NCBI GenBank assembly: GCA_022767345.1
Contig: JALEOD010000010.1
Location: 27,545 to 91,544, forward strand
DNA: 64,000 nucleotides
Origin: Emergencia sp.
GTDB taxonomy: Bacteria > Bacillota > Clostridia > Peptostreptococcales > Anaerovoracaceae
Direction of reading: 5' to 3'
Shown: positions 35,113-43,781 of the stretch, piece after piece
How the letters are laid out: each line of letters opens with the position of its first letter
Position numbering within the stretch: the stretch's first letter is position 1
Program-made: the position numbers and the translations under genes
The notes under the pieces: model-generated
What the model was told of the DNA's origin: nothing
What the model saw: only the letters and a program-made list of their open reading frames with translations
Database searches by the model: none

Positions 35113-35919
35113 ATGAAATTTGGAAGTATCGGCGCAAATATGAAATACAGCTATTCCAAGCTGATTCATGAGGCATTGGGGTATCCATGGAATCTCTGGT
35201 CGCTCAATGAAGCGGAGCTTAGGAAGCGTCTTGAAAAGAGAGATTTTGACGGTGCATCTGTGACCATTCCATATAAACAGCTTGTCATGGAGTACTGCGA
35301 CTACTTGACTCCTTTGGCGAAAGACATCGGTGCAGTCAACGTGCTTTATTTTGACAAAGAAAAAAGGCTTTGCGGGAGCAATACCGATTACACGGGATTT
35401 TTATATGCGATGGATCGTGCGGGAATTGAAATAAAGGGAAAGAAAGCGGTTATTTTGGGAAATGGGGCAACCTGCCAGACCATTAAAAAAGCCCTGAAAG
35501 ACCGAGGCTCAGCATCGTTGATTGTGGCCTCAAGAAAGGGCGCGCAGGGCCAAGAGGAGGAGAAAGACGGAATTTCCTGCACCATTGTGGATTACCGGAA
35601 GCTGTTAGAACAGCACACAGATGCGGATTTGATTATAAATGCATCGCCTGTGGGCATGCAGCCGGATACGGAGAAAAAACTTGTGAATCTTGAGGACTTT
35701 CCCGGGTGCAGCGGTGTCTTTGATGTTATCTACAATCCACCGCAGAGCGCACTGATCAGACAGGCGGTATCGCTGGGCATTCCGGCATCAGGAGGCATTC
35801 CGATGCTGGTGGCACAGGGTACTGCCGCAGCGGAGCTTCTGATGGATAAACCGGGATACTACGAAAAAGAAAATGAAAGACTGATAGAAATGCTTCGCAA
35901 AGAAGTAGAAGTAAAATAA
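35113..35919 (+). CDS. Shikimate dehydrogenase family protein (AroE-like)
   Basis: A 268-residue NAD(P)-dependent dehydrogenase. SVTIPYK holds the catalytic lysine, GAVNVL and GSNTDYTGF hold the substrate aspartate, and VILGNGATCQTIKKAL is the nucleotide loop, which departs from the usual GAGGA. The start at 35113 follows GGGAGGA; the frame is open from 35083. No other shikimate gene is near, so it may act on a quinate-like or unrelated substrate. It is followed by a strong terminator. Confidence 0.82.
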   Translation: MKFGSIGANMKYSYSKLIHEALGYPWNLWSLNEAELRKRLEKRDFDGASVTIPYKQLVMEYCDYLTPLAKDIGAVNVLYFDKEKRLCGSNTDYTGFLYAMDRAGIEIKGKKAVILGNGATCQTIKKALKDRGSASLIVASRKGAQGQEEEKDGISCTIVDYRKLLEQHTDADLIINASPVGMQPDTEKKLVNLEDFPGCSGVFDVIYNPPQSALIRQAVSLGIPASGGIPMLVAQGTAAAELLMDKPGYYEKENERLIEMLRKEVEVK

Positions 35920-35945
35920 TGCGAAGGGGCAGATTTAATTATGCA

Positions 35946-35990
35946 AAAACACCCGCAGAGAAGATATCATCATGACTCTGCGGGTGTTTT
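35946..35990 (+). terminator. Terminator after the aroE-like gene
   Basis: AAAACACCCGCAGAG and CTCTGCGGGTGTTTT are perfect 15-base arms around a 15-base loop. Confidence 0.92.
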
Positions 35991-36056
35991 ATATGAGTTC
36001 TCTCGGAGGGCCTCGGCAGGATTTGAATAAAAAGCTGTGCCGAAGGACAGATTGTA

Positions 36057-36065
36057 TGATATAAT
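36057..36065 (+). promoter_or_regulatory. Extended -10 promoter of the DUF4869/ATPase pair
   Basis: TGATATAAT stands 31 bases before the ATG at 36097. No -35 box is evident, as is common with extended -10 promoters. Confidence 0.6.
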
Positions 36066-36096
36066 GACTCTAAGTAAGAAGAAATGAGGAATAAGT

Positions 36097-36546
36097 ATGT
36101 TGAAAATCGTATTTGGCGAGATCCCGAATTCCATCTATCATCCTCCGACTTATTTTGATAACCAGTATGAGGATGAGTGGATTACGGATCCATTGTCTGT
36201 AAGAATGATAAAAGACATCGACAAATCTGATGTAATAGGACCTCATCTGATTGAAAGTCCTGTGTTAGGACCGATTTCTGTGAAAGAAATATCCGGGGGA
36301 GTAAAAACCTTGATCCTCATGGCATTTGATGAAGGCGGTAAAATTTTTAACGCATCGGCTTGCGGAGATAATTGTGCAAAGTGGATCGTCGAAATTGGCA
36401 GGAGAAAAGATCTTACCATTAATTTGCATCATGTGATGGATTTCAGTGCAACAGATACATTTGATGCAGTTATGGAAAATACCGGCAGAATCATTCACAG
36501 TTATGAAGAATACCTGGAAGAGGCTTTGAGAATAAAGGAACGATAA
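36097..36546 (+). CDS. DUF4869 protein
   Basis: A 149-residue protein that I match to DUF4869: YEDEWITDPLSVRMIKDIDK near the N-terminus, SGGVKTLILMAFD, and ACGDNCAKWIVEI. The function is unknown. It starts behind a GAGGAA site and is followed after three bases by the ATPase gene. Both genes are AT-richer than their neighbours, lie between strong terminators and have their own promoter, which suggests a self-contained acquired two-gene cassette. Confidence 0.7.
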   Translation: MLKIVFGEIPNSIYHPPTYFDNQYEDEWITDPLSVRMIKDIDKSDVIGPHLIESPVLGPISVKEISGGVKTLILMAFDEGGKIFNASACGDNCAKWIVEIGRRKDLTINLHHVMDFSATDTFDAVMENTGRIIHSYEEYLEEALRIKER

Positions 36547-36549
36547 TGT

Positions 36550-37512
36550 ATGAAGGGAAAGTATTATATCACCGTACAGAACAAAAAACTCCGATATGAG
36601 CTGGAAGTAAAAAGAAATATAACCATAATTCGGGGAGATAGTGCGACCGGAAAGACAACGCTGATAGAGATGCTTGAAAGCGCAGCAAATTTAGGAGAAA
36701 GTTCTGGAATTGAAGTGATCTGCGAAAGGCCGTGCAGAGTACTCAGGGGAAACGACTGGGAACTGCTTTTATCTAATTTGCATGAGCAGATATTGTTTCT
36801 GGATGAAGAATGTCGTTTTGTAAAGTCAAGAGAGTTTGCTGCTGCAGTCAGGAAATCGGATAATTATTTTGTAATCATTACAAGAGAGGATCTGCCTAAT
36901 CTGCCCTACGCAGTGGATGAAATCTATGGGATACATACCTCGGGAAAGTATCATGATTTGAAGCGGACTTATAATGAAATGTATCGGATCTACAGTACGG
37001 AAGAATTGAAAAATTCAATAACACCTGAGGAAATTATTGTAGAAGACAGTAATTCCGGATTCGATTTTTTTAAAAAAATTTGCTGCAATAATGGAATTCA
37101 ATGTATTAGCGCAAAAGGAAAGTCGAATCTGAAAAATACAGCGAAGCAATCGGACTTTAAAAATGTTCTGATTGTGGCAGACGGTGCTGCTATAGGCTCT
37201 GAAATGAATGAATTATATCAGCTTATGAAGAGCAGACCGAATATAAAATGTTATTTGCCTGAGTCTTTCGAGTGGATTATTTTAAGATCCGGCATGATAG
37301 ATGGAAATTATGTGCAGGAAGTTTTGAACAGCCCGGAAGATTATATTGAAAGCAGTAAATACTTCAGCTGGGAGAGATATTTTACTGCGCTGCTGATTAC
37401 ATGTACGAAAGACTCATATTTAACTTATAGCAAGAGTGGTCTTAATGATAATTATTTGCATGGTAAAATAAAAGATGCAATTTTAGATGTAATGAAAAGT
37501 ATAAAGCTGTAG
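36550..37512 (+). CDS. P-loop ATPase paired with DUF4869
   Basis: A 320-residue protein. IIRGDSATGKTTLIEML (residues about 26-42) is a Walker A motif, and EQILFLDEECRF near residue 80 resembles Walker B. The second half has a VLIVADGAAIGSEMNELY stretch followed by CYLPESFEWIIL that looks like a TOPRIM-type core to me, though it lacks a clear D-x-D. The layout recalls ATPase/TOPRIM defence proteins, but no named family is recognised. Codon use is AT-rich. It ends at a terminator. Confidence 0.6.
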   Translation: MKGKYYITVQNKKLRYELEVKRNITIIRGDSATGKTTLIEMLESAANLGESSGIEVICERPCRVLRGNDWELLLSNLHEQILFLDEECRFVKSREFAAAVRKSDNYFVIITREDLPNLPYAVDEIYGIHTSGKYHDLKRTYNEMYRIYSTEELKNSITPEEIIVEDSNSGFDFFKKICCNNGIQCISAKGKSNLKNTAKQSDFKNVLIVADGAAIGSEMNELYQLMKSRPNIKCYLPESFEWIILRSGMIDGNYVQEVLNSPEDYIESSKYFSWERYFTALLITCTKDSYLTYSKSGLNDNYLHGKIKDAILDVMKSIKL

Positions 37513-37521
37513 TATTAAAAG

Positions 37522-37569
37522 TAAGACTGAACCCTGACGGAAAATAGTCGTTAGGATTCAGTCTTATTT
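37522..37569 (+). terminator. Terminator of the DUF4869/ATPase pair
   Basis: AAGACTGAA and TTCAGTCTT arms with an imperfect inner stem (CCCTGAC/GTTAGG), followed by ATTTGTT. Confidence 0.75.
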
Positions 37570-37570
37570 G

Positions 37571-37756
37571 TTACTCGCAGCTCTGCTCTGCCGGTCTGAT
37601 GAATTTTTTCGCCATAGCCATGCCTACCGCGTCGCCGGAAATATGAAACGACACGTTTGTTGTGAAAGGTGTACGTTCCATAATGTGCTGTATGATATCG
37701 TCGTAGCCGGATACGGGCATAATCAAATCGCAGTCATTCAGTTTTTTTACTTTCAT
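37571..37756 (-). CDS. Possible small protein after the GntR gene
   Basis: A 61-residue frame whose ATG overlaps the GntR stop by four bases, as in coupled genes. The sequence (SGYDDIIQHIMERTPF and NVSFHISGDAVGMAMAKKF) has normal coding character but I do not recognise it. It might be a true small partner of the regulator or the leftover of a longer gene. Confidence 0.35.
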   Translation of the reverse strand: MKVKKLNDCDLIMPVSGYDDIIQHIMERTPFTTNVSFHISGDAVGMAMAKKFIRPAEQSCE

Positions 37757-38481
37757 TTTTCTTTCAGCGCAGCATACACTTTCAGGTCCGCCTGCAGGTG
37801 ATCGCGAGCGATAGTTCTTGCAAGTTCTCCGTCGTGCGCTTTGAAGGCATCCAGAAGCTGACGGTGCTGATTCAGAGCACTGTCGCGAAACTCGTTGGCG
37901 CCTTCTTTCAACTGAAGGTAGATGGTAGTGATAATGCTCCAGTTGAAGATATCATAATAGGCAGTTAGGGCGCTGATGACCAGATTATTTTGCGACTGCA
38001 TGCGGATGAATTGATGGAAGTTGTAATTTGAAGTGTTTAAAGCATCGTGATCGTCAGCATTTTCTTCGCATGCCTCTAACAGTTCTTCCATTTTGACAAG
38101 GCCTGCTTCGTCAATTTTCTGTGCCGCCAGATATGCCGCCTCCGGCTCAAAAACCGATATGAATTCCAGCATTTCCGGCGTACTGGCCAGTTCCAGACTG
38201 GCTGAATAATTACCCTGTCTGGCGATAGTTTCGCGGCATTTTACATAGGTGCCGTGCTTGGTTCTTTCGATAAAACCCTGTGTGTCCAGCTTTTTGTAGG
38301 CGTCTCTCAGCGTGCCTCTGCTGACATTGAGGATTTTGCAGAATTCATTTTCGTTGGGAAAGACGAATCCGTCTGTAAATTCCTCGTGAGTAATCATCTG
38401 CTTAATCTTCTCTGCTAAATAGTCAGACTGCGTTTTATACTGTGCAAATGCAAGCTTGCTTAATAATTCTGTTTTCTCCAT
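37753..38481 (-). CDS. GntR/FadR-family transcriptional regulator (FCD domain)
   Basis: A 242-residue regulator. Residues about 10-80 are the winged helix: FPNENEFCKILNVSRGTLRD and the wing GFIERTKHGTYVK. The rest is an all-helical FCD ligand domain with the histidine positions of that group (NYNFHQFI, LNQHRQLLDAFKAHD, ARDHL). The start at 38481 follows GGAGGC; the frame is open to 38544. It is divergent from nhaC and very probably binds the dyad at 38640. A metal-bound carboxylate effector is usual for this family. Confidence 0.88.
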   Translation of the reverse strand: MEKTELLSKLAFAQYKTQSDYLAEKIKQMITHEEFTDGFVFPNENEFCKILNVSRGTLRDAYKKLDTQGFIERTKHGTYVKCRETIARQGNYSASLELASTPEMLEFISVFEPEAAYLAAQKIDEAGLVKMEELLEACEENADDHDALNTSNYNFHQFIRMQSQNNLVISALTAYYDIFNWSIITTIYLQLKEGANEFRDSALNQHRQLLDAFKAHDGELARTIARDHLQADLKVYAALKEK

Positions 38482-38515
38482 GTATGCCTCCGCAAGAGTT
38501 CTTAATTCTTGACAT

Positions 38516-38544
38516 AGTATATCGGTTAAACAATTTATCGTCAA
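38516..38544 (-). promoter_or_regulatory. Promoter of the GntR regulator gene
   Basis: On the minus strand, TTGACG (38544-38539), 17 bases, TATACT (38521-38516): a strong sigma-A promoter. Confidence 0.75.
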
Positions 38545-38612
38545 GGCGCAAAAGAAATTTTAGAGCTTTTTAATTGCCCGATTTGTCAAGGTCAGATTAA
38601 CAAATGGACGCT

Positions 38613-38641
38613 ATGCAAGGGGCTGCGCCAACAGATATAAT
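38613..38641 (+). promoter_or_regulatory. Promoter of the divergent nhaC gene
   Basis: ATGCAA, 17 bases, TATAAT (38636-38641). The -10 box is perfect and is overlapped at its end by the operator that follows. Confidence 0.6.
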
Positions 38642-38656
38642 GTTGTTAGACAACAT
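38640..38656. promoter_or_regulatory. FadR-type operator
   Basis: ATGTTGTTAGACAACAT is a 17-base dyad with perfect 7-base arms. Its core TTGTTAGACAA fits the TNGTNNNACNA pattern of FadR-type GntR regulators. It covers the predicted nhaC transcription start, so repression is likely. Confidence 0.75.
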
Positions 38657-38665
38657 ACATGTTGA

Positions 38666-38677
38666 ATGTGTACACAT
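38666..38677. promoter_or_regulatory. Second palindrome ATGTGTACACAT
   Basis: A perfect 12-base palindrome ten bases after the FadR-type operator and about 90 bases before nhaC. It may be a second regulator site. TATAAAAT follows at 38681 but without a good -35 box. Confidence 0.45.
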
Positions 38678-38766
38678 CTTTATAAAATCGATTTTGGTAG
38701 AGGGAAAAGAGAAGTGCTTTTATCTTAAAATCAATTAATTTCACGTAAAGCTTTGAGGAGAAAACT

Positions 38767-40182
38767 ATGGAAAAGAAAATTAAAGCTCCAACTTTCCTGG
38801 CGGCGATCTCCATTATGATCATCGTCGTGGCGATTCTGATGGCAAGCCTTCTGTGGCTGAACATCGATATTCGTATCGCTCTTATGTTTGCAATTATTGT
38901 CGCAAGCGCTTATGCAATGTTTTTAGGCTACAAATGGGACGATATCCAGAAGATGATGATGGATGGCGTTTACAGTATGCTGATTGCTACATTTATTCTA
39001 TTGCTGATTGGCGCGGTTATCGCAACCTGGATTGCGTCCGGAACAATTCCGTATATCATCTATATTGGATTGAAAATTATAAACCCTAAGTTATTCCTGA
39101 TTTGTGCCTGTGTTGCAAGTTCCTTCATGTCTATCGCATGCGGCAGTTCATGGTCTTCCGCAGGTACTGTAGGTATTGCGTTCATGGGTATCGGCGCCGG
39201 TCTTGGCATCAATCCTGCATTTACAGCAGGGGCAGTTGTTTCCGGTTCCTACTTCGGAGACAAAATGTCACCGTTCTCTGATACAACCAACCTGGCTTCT
39301 GCTATGTCCGGTGTTTCACTGTTCTCCCACATGGGTTCCATGCTGTGGACAACAGTTCCGGCGTACATCATTGCAATTATCATGTACGGTGTTTTAGGAT
39401 TTACAACTGTAGCAAAGGGAACAGTAGATGAATCTACAGTTAATATGTATCTGGAAAATCTGGATGCCAACTTTAATCTGAGTCCTGTTTGCCTTCTGCC
39501 GATTGTAGTTCTTTTGGTAGTTGTAATCAAGAAAGCTCCGGCTATTCCGGGACTGGTAGTTTCCGCGCTTTTGGGTGCTGCTATGGCTATGATTCTGCAG
39601 GGAACTTCTTTTGTAGATATTTCCAACATCATGTATAACGGCTATTCCATCGAATCCGGTGTTGCTGATATTGACAGACTGCTCAACAGAGGAGGTCTTT
39701 CCAGCATGCTGTGGACTGTAGCGCTGTACTTCTTTGCTTGTGTACTGGGTAATATTCTGGATGTAACAGGTGTTCTCCGCACAGTTCTTGGAAAGGTTGC
39801 GGGTATTACGAAGAGAGCAAGCACTCTGGTTACTGCTACACTGGCTTCATCTTTCCTGATGCAGGCACTGACCGGCTCTTTGGAAAGTTCCATGCTGATT
39901 AACTCCAAACTGTTTGCGCCTGCCTATGACGATCTTGAAATCGACAGAAAAGTGCTGTCCAGATCGTTAGAAGATACCGGTACAATGTGCGCTGCTTTGA
40001 TTCCTTGGAACTCCAACGGTATGTATATGGCAAGCACTTTAGGCGTTGCAACACTGACCTATCTGCCATACTGTTTCTTAGGCTGGCTCACACCGCTGGT
40101 TGCACTGGTACTGGCTTGGACAGGAATTGGTATTTTCTACAAGAATGGAAAAAAGCCGTCTAAAGTAAAAAAAGCAAATTAA
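38767..40182 (+). CDS. NhaC family Na+/H+ antiporter
   Basis: A 471-residue membrane protein with about eleven to twelve segments. CGSSWSSAGTVGIAFMGIG and SGSYFGDKMSPFSDTTN are the first conserved block, and SRSLEDTGTMCAALIPWNS the second. The canonical activity is sodium/proton exchange; several relatives are amino acid or malate/lactate exchangers. Control by an FCD-type GntR protein suggests an organic or amino acid substrate. It is distinct from the antiporter at 934 (about 100 residues shorter). Confidence 0.88.
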   Translation: MEKKIKAPTFLAAISIMIIVVAILMASLLWLNIDIRIALMFAIIVASAYAMFLGYKWDDIQKMMMDGVYSMLIATFILLLIGAVIATWIASGTIPYIIYIGLKIINPKLFLICACVASSFMSIACGSSWSSAGTVGIAFMGIGAGLGINPAFTAGAVVSGSYFGDKMSPFSDTTNLASAMSGVSLFSHMGSMLWTTVPAYIIAIIMYGVLGFTTVAKGTVDESTVNMYLENLDANFNLSPVCLLPIVVLLVVVIKKAPAIPGLVVSALLGAAMAMILQGTSFVDISNIMYNGYSIESGVADIDRLLNRGGLSSMLWTVALYFFACVLGNILDVTGVLRTVLGKVAGITKRASTLVTATLASSFLMQALTGSLESSMLINSKLFAPAYDDLEIDRKVLSRSLEDTGTMCAALIPWNSNGMYMASTLGVATLTYLPYCFLGWLTPLVALVLAWTGIGIFYKNGKKPSKVKKAN

Positions 40183-40250
40183 TAAACGACTCGTTTATTC
40201 TAAAAAACAAGTGATGGGGAGCAGGGCTGGTGCCTGCTCTCCTTTGTCAT
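40182..40250 (+). terminator. Terminator region after nhaC
   Basis: First a small palindrome AATAAACGACTCGTTTATT (40182-40200), then GGGGAGCAGG and CCTGCTCTCC arms (about 40216-40243) followed by TTTG. Confidence 0.65.
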
Positions 40251-40322
40251 TTTAATATCATTTGAAATTTTGGGGCTGAACGTGTATAATCTACGTAACG
40301 GCAGACTGAAAGGGGTGACACG

Positions 40323-41201
40323 ATGGATTTAAAGAAGTACGAAGTACTGCTGAAAGTGGTCGACCGAGGCAGTATTAACAATGTAAGCTACGATTTGGGA
40401 TACACCCATTCCGGTATTTCCAAAATGCTCAACAGTATGGAGACTGAGTTGGGTTTTCCTATTATAAAAAGGAGCAACAAGGGCATTACTCTCACCTCTG
40501 AGGGTGAACGGCTCATGCCGATGATTCGGAGAATCGTAAAGGAAAGCGAGCAGCTGGAAACTGAAATTGCGCTGATTAACGGTTTAGAAAAGGGAACAAT
40601 CAGAATCGGCAGCTTTCCGACGACGGCTTATGTACTGATTCCGCAGATTTTGAAGAAATTTTGCGAGCGTTATCCCAACATTCAGGTGGAAGTTTTGGAG
40701 GAACAGAGTGTAGATGTGCTGGAGCAGTGGCTCAACCGGGGCATTATCGACATCTGTCTTTTCAGCCGGCAGTCCTATCATAATTTTGACTGGTTCGGTG
40801 AGCGGAAAGACGAATATGTGGCCCTTGTGCCGAAGAATCACCCTCTTACTGGCTGTGAAGTGGTGGCACTGGAGCAGCTTTTCAAAGAGCGGGTTATTTT
40901 GTTTAAATCTCACAAAGGCTTCGATCAGGACATCATTCAGCTGATGCGATATATCGATTTGAATCAGCATGTAGGCGGCTACACCTTTAATTCGGACTTT
41001 ACCGTAATCCGTATGGTAGAAGAAAACGGATTTGTCACCTTAGTGCCAAAGCTGATTGCAGAGTATGCGGTTTCCAGTTTTGCGGTGGAATATAGACCCA
41101 TTGACAGAGAACTGCATAGAAGCATCGGTTTTGCAGTTAAGTCAAAAAATGACATTTCTCCGTCGGTGAAAAAGTTCCTTTCTCTGGTGAAAGAGGGGTA
41201 G
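40323..41201 (+). CDS. LysR-family transcriptional regulator
   Basis: A 292-residue regulator. The N-terminal winged helix (residues 1-60: YEVLLKVVDRGSINNVSYDL and SGISKMLNSMETELGFPII) is followed by the substrate-binding domain from about residue 88 (GTIRIGSFPTTAYVLIPQIL). It is in the same direction as the glycyl radical operon that starts 187 bases after it, with a terminator between, and is the likely regulator of that operon. Confidence 0.9.
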   Translation: MDLKKYEVLLKVVDRGSINNVSYDLGYTHSGISKMLNSMETELGFPIIKRSNKGITLTSEGERLMPMIRRIVKESEQLETEIALINGLEKGTIRIGSFPTTAYVLIPQILKKFCERYPNIQVEVLEEQSVDVLEQWLNRGIIDICLFSRQSYHNFDWFGERKDEYVALVPKNHPLTGCEVVALEQLFKERVILFKSHKGFDQDIIQLMRYIDLNQHVGGYTFNSDFTVIRMVEENGFVTLVPKLIAEYAVSSFAVEYRPIDRELHRSIGFAVKSKNDISPSVKKFLSLVKEG

Positions 41202-41280
41202 GAAACTGCTGCGATATGGGCATGATACAAAGTGTCACGGTGAACATGAAAGTTCTCCGCTACCTTGTGAATGAATTATC

Positions 41281-41322
41281 AAGTATGATTTAGGTAATAA
41301 AACTTAAATCATACTTTTTTTG
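41281..41322 (+). terminator. Terminator of the LysR gene
   Basis: AAGTATGATTTA and TAAATCATACTT are perfect 12-base arms around 12 bases, followed by a T run. It could also act as an attenuator for the downstream operon, because no good promoter is visible between it and 41388. Confidence 0.85.
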
Positions 41323-41387
41323 TTGCGAAATCACAGGAAAACGGATTTTGCACGATCAAATAGGACATTTTAAAAAGGAGAAAGATT

Positions 41388-43763
41388 ATGAACCGAGAAA
41401 GAATTGAGATGATGAACGATCGTCTGAAAAATTCTAAACCACAGTTAGACACTGAAAGAGCGAAACTGGTGACTGAAGCTTATGCAAAATTTGCAACCTA
41501 CACACCGGTTCTTCGCAGAGCGCATGCTTTTGCATATATTCTGGATAACATGGAAGCCAACATGCAGGAAGGCGAGCTGATTGTCGGCAGCCAGACCAAG
41601 AGAGTCAGAGGTGTTCCTGTGTTCCCTGAATTTGGCGCAAAATGGGTTATTGACGAAATCGATATGTTCCCGGTTCGTGGAACTGACCCGATTGTAGTAC
41701 CGGCTGAAACAAAGGCAGAACTGATTCCTATCTTAGAAAGCTGGGGAGAAAATACATTTGACGTGCAGTCCACTGCGGCTCTTGATGAGTACGTTTTGAG
41801 AGCACAGGATTGCGGCGTACTGTCTGTCGGTGCAAGAACCACAGGTATGGGCCACATTTCCCCTGACTACCCTAGAATTTTGCCGGTAGGTCTGAAAGGC
41901 ATTATCGCTCGTTCCAAGGAAATGATTGAGCAGACAAAGGTATTGAATCCGCAGGACAGCGCTAAGGTTGACTTCTGGAATGCAAATATCATTTCCTGCG
42001 AAGCAGTAATCAGATTTGCGCATAAATTCTCTGCACAGGCTGCAGAACTTGCTGAAACTGAAAAAGATCCTAAGAGAAAAGCAGAACTTTTGAAAATCGC
42101 AGATGTATGCTCTCACGTTCCTGAAAATGAACCGAGAGATTTCTGGGAAGCATTACAGTTCGTATGGTTCCTGCAGCTGACAATTCAGATTGAAGATAAC
42201 GGTCACTCCATAGCAATCGGCAGACTGGACCAGAACCTGTATCCATACTACAAGAAATCCGTAATCGACGGAGATATGGCAGCAGAAGACGCAGAAGAGC
42301 TGCTGGCAGCTTTATACATCAAGTGCACAGAAATGCTGAAACTGCGTGACAGCTTTGACTCTCTGGCGTTTGCAGCATACCCGATGTGGCAGCAGATGGC
42401 AATCGGCGGATTGACCCGTGACGGAAAAGACGCAACCAACGAACTGACTTATTCCGTATTTAAGGCGTGGGACTTAGTTAAAACTGTACAGCCGACTATG
42501 GCACTGCGTGTCAACGACAACACACCGAAAGAACTGATGGACGTTGCCCTTGGCATGGTGCAGAAAGGCTATGCAATTCCAGCATTCTATAACGATAACA
42601 TGATTGCCAACGCACTGAAGAACAAAGGGGCAACAGAAGAGGATTCCAGAGACTGGACAATCCACGGCTGCGTAGAGCCTTATGTACAGGGTAAATCCGA
42701 CGGAAGACCGAACGTAGGTTATGTAAACGCTGCAAAATGTATCGAATTAGTATTGAACAACGGTTATGACCCTGTTGCAAAATGCCAGATGGGTCTGAAA
42801 ACAGGTGATCCTGATACATTCACCAGCATTAAAGACTTTGAAGAAGCCCTTCACAAACAGATTGTACACTTTGTAAAAGTAATGTGCGAAGCTTACACAA
42901 AGGTTTGCGCTATGCACGCACTGTATGTACCAAAGGGATATGCTTCTGCGCTGGTAACTGACTGTATCGCAAGAGGTAAATCTCTGGAAGAAGGCGGCGC
43001 GCTTTATAACAGCTCCGGCGTATTCCTGGTTGCAATGGCAAACGGCGCTGACTGTCTGGAAGCAATCGACTACGTTGTATTCCAGGAAAAGATGATGAAA
43101 CCTAGTGAATTCAACGAGATACTGCACAAGAACTTTGAAGGAAACGAAAGACTGCGCAATATCCTTTTGAATAAAGTTGATAAATATGGTAACGACAAGG
43201 AAAGAGTTGACGGATACGCTAACCGTATGATTCGTGCATACAATGCTGAAATGGTGAAATATCGTGACAGCCGCGGAGGAACTTATGAAAACTGCATTCT
43301 CTCCACGTCCTTCAACGTACTGCAGGGTAAAACCATCGGCGCAACTCCTGACGGAAGACTTGCAGGTGAGCCTGTATCCGACAACGCTTCTCCAATGGTA
43401 GGCCGCGATGTAACAAGCCCGACTGCAACCATTAAGTCTGTTGCTTCCATCGACCAGTGCGACTGCAACAACGGCGCTCTGTTCAATATCAAATTTGATC
43501 CGAACATAGTACAGGGCGAAGAAGGTAAAGAAATTTTGAGAAATATCATTCACTCCTACTTTGACATGAATGGTGAACATATTCAGATTAACGTAGTAGA
43601 TGCAGGAACGCTGGAAGCTGCACAGGAAACACCGGAAGATTATAAGAATCTGCTGGTTCGTGTAGCAGGGTATTCCGCATACTTCATTGAACTTGACAGA
43701 GAAGTACAGAATAACATCATCGGCAGAACAGCGCACAGAAACGTAGGCTGCGGCTGCTGCTAA
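41388..43763 (+). CDS. Glycyl radical enzyme, GCVEP class, unknown substrate
   Basis: A 791-residue enzyme. The thiyl cysteine is C428 in IHGCVEPYV with E430 next to it; the radical glycine is G761 in RVAGYSAYF. The class is that of dehydratases and C-N lyases, not formate-lyases. The C-terminus has an extra tail ending in CGCC. It shares the general layout of the enzyme at 30105 but differs through most of its length, so it is not a recent duplicate. Neighbours (activase, ABM protein, D-2-hydroxyacid dehydrogenase) do not name a known pathway. AAAGGAG precedes the ATG. Confidence 0.85.
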   Translation: MNRERIEMMNDRLKNSKPQLDTERAKLVTEAYAKFATYTPVLRRAHAFAYILDNMEANMQEGELIVGSQTKRVRGVPVFPEFGAKWVIDEIDMFPVRGTDPIVVPAETKAELIPILESWGENTFDVQSTAALDEYVLRAQDCGVLSVGARTTGMGHISPDYPRILPVGLKGIIARSKEMIEQTKVLNPQDSAKVDFWNANIISCEAVIRFAHKFSAQAAELAETEKDPKRKAELLKIADVCSHVPENEPRDFWEALQFVWFLQLTIQIEDNGHSIAIGRLDQNLYPYYKKSVIDGDMAAEDAEELLAALYIKCTEMLKLRDSFDSLAFAAYPMWQQMAIGGLTRDGKDATNELTYSVFKAWDLVKTVQPTMALRVNDNTPKELMDVALGMVQKGYAIPAFYNDNMIANALKNKGATEEDSRDWTIHGCVEPYVQGKSDGRPNVGYVNAAKCIELVLNNGYDPVAKCQMGLKTGDPDTFTSIKDFEEALHKQIVHFVKVMCEAYTKVCAMHALYVPKGYASALVTDCIARGKSLEEGGALYNSSGVFLVAMANGADCLEAIDYVVFQEKMMKPSEFNEILHKNFEGNERLRNILLNKVDKYGNDKERVDGYANRMIRAYNAEMVKYRDSRGGTYENCILSTSFNVLQGKTIGATPDGRLAGEPVSDNASPMVGRDVTSPTATIKSVASIDQCDCNNGALFNIKFDPNIVQGEEGKEILRNIIHSYFDMNGEHIQINVVDAGTLEAAQETPEDYKNLLVRVAGYSAYFIELDREVQNNIIGRTAHRNVGCGCC

Positions 43764-43781
43764 TGATACGGAGGCAGATGA

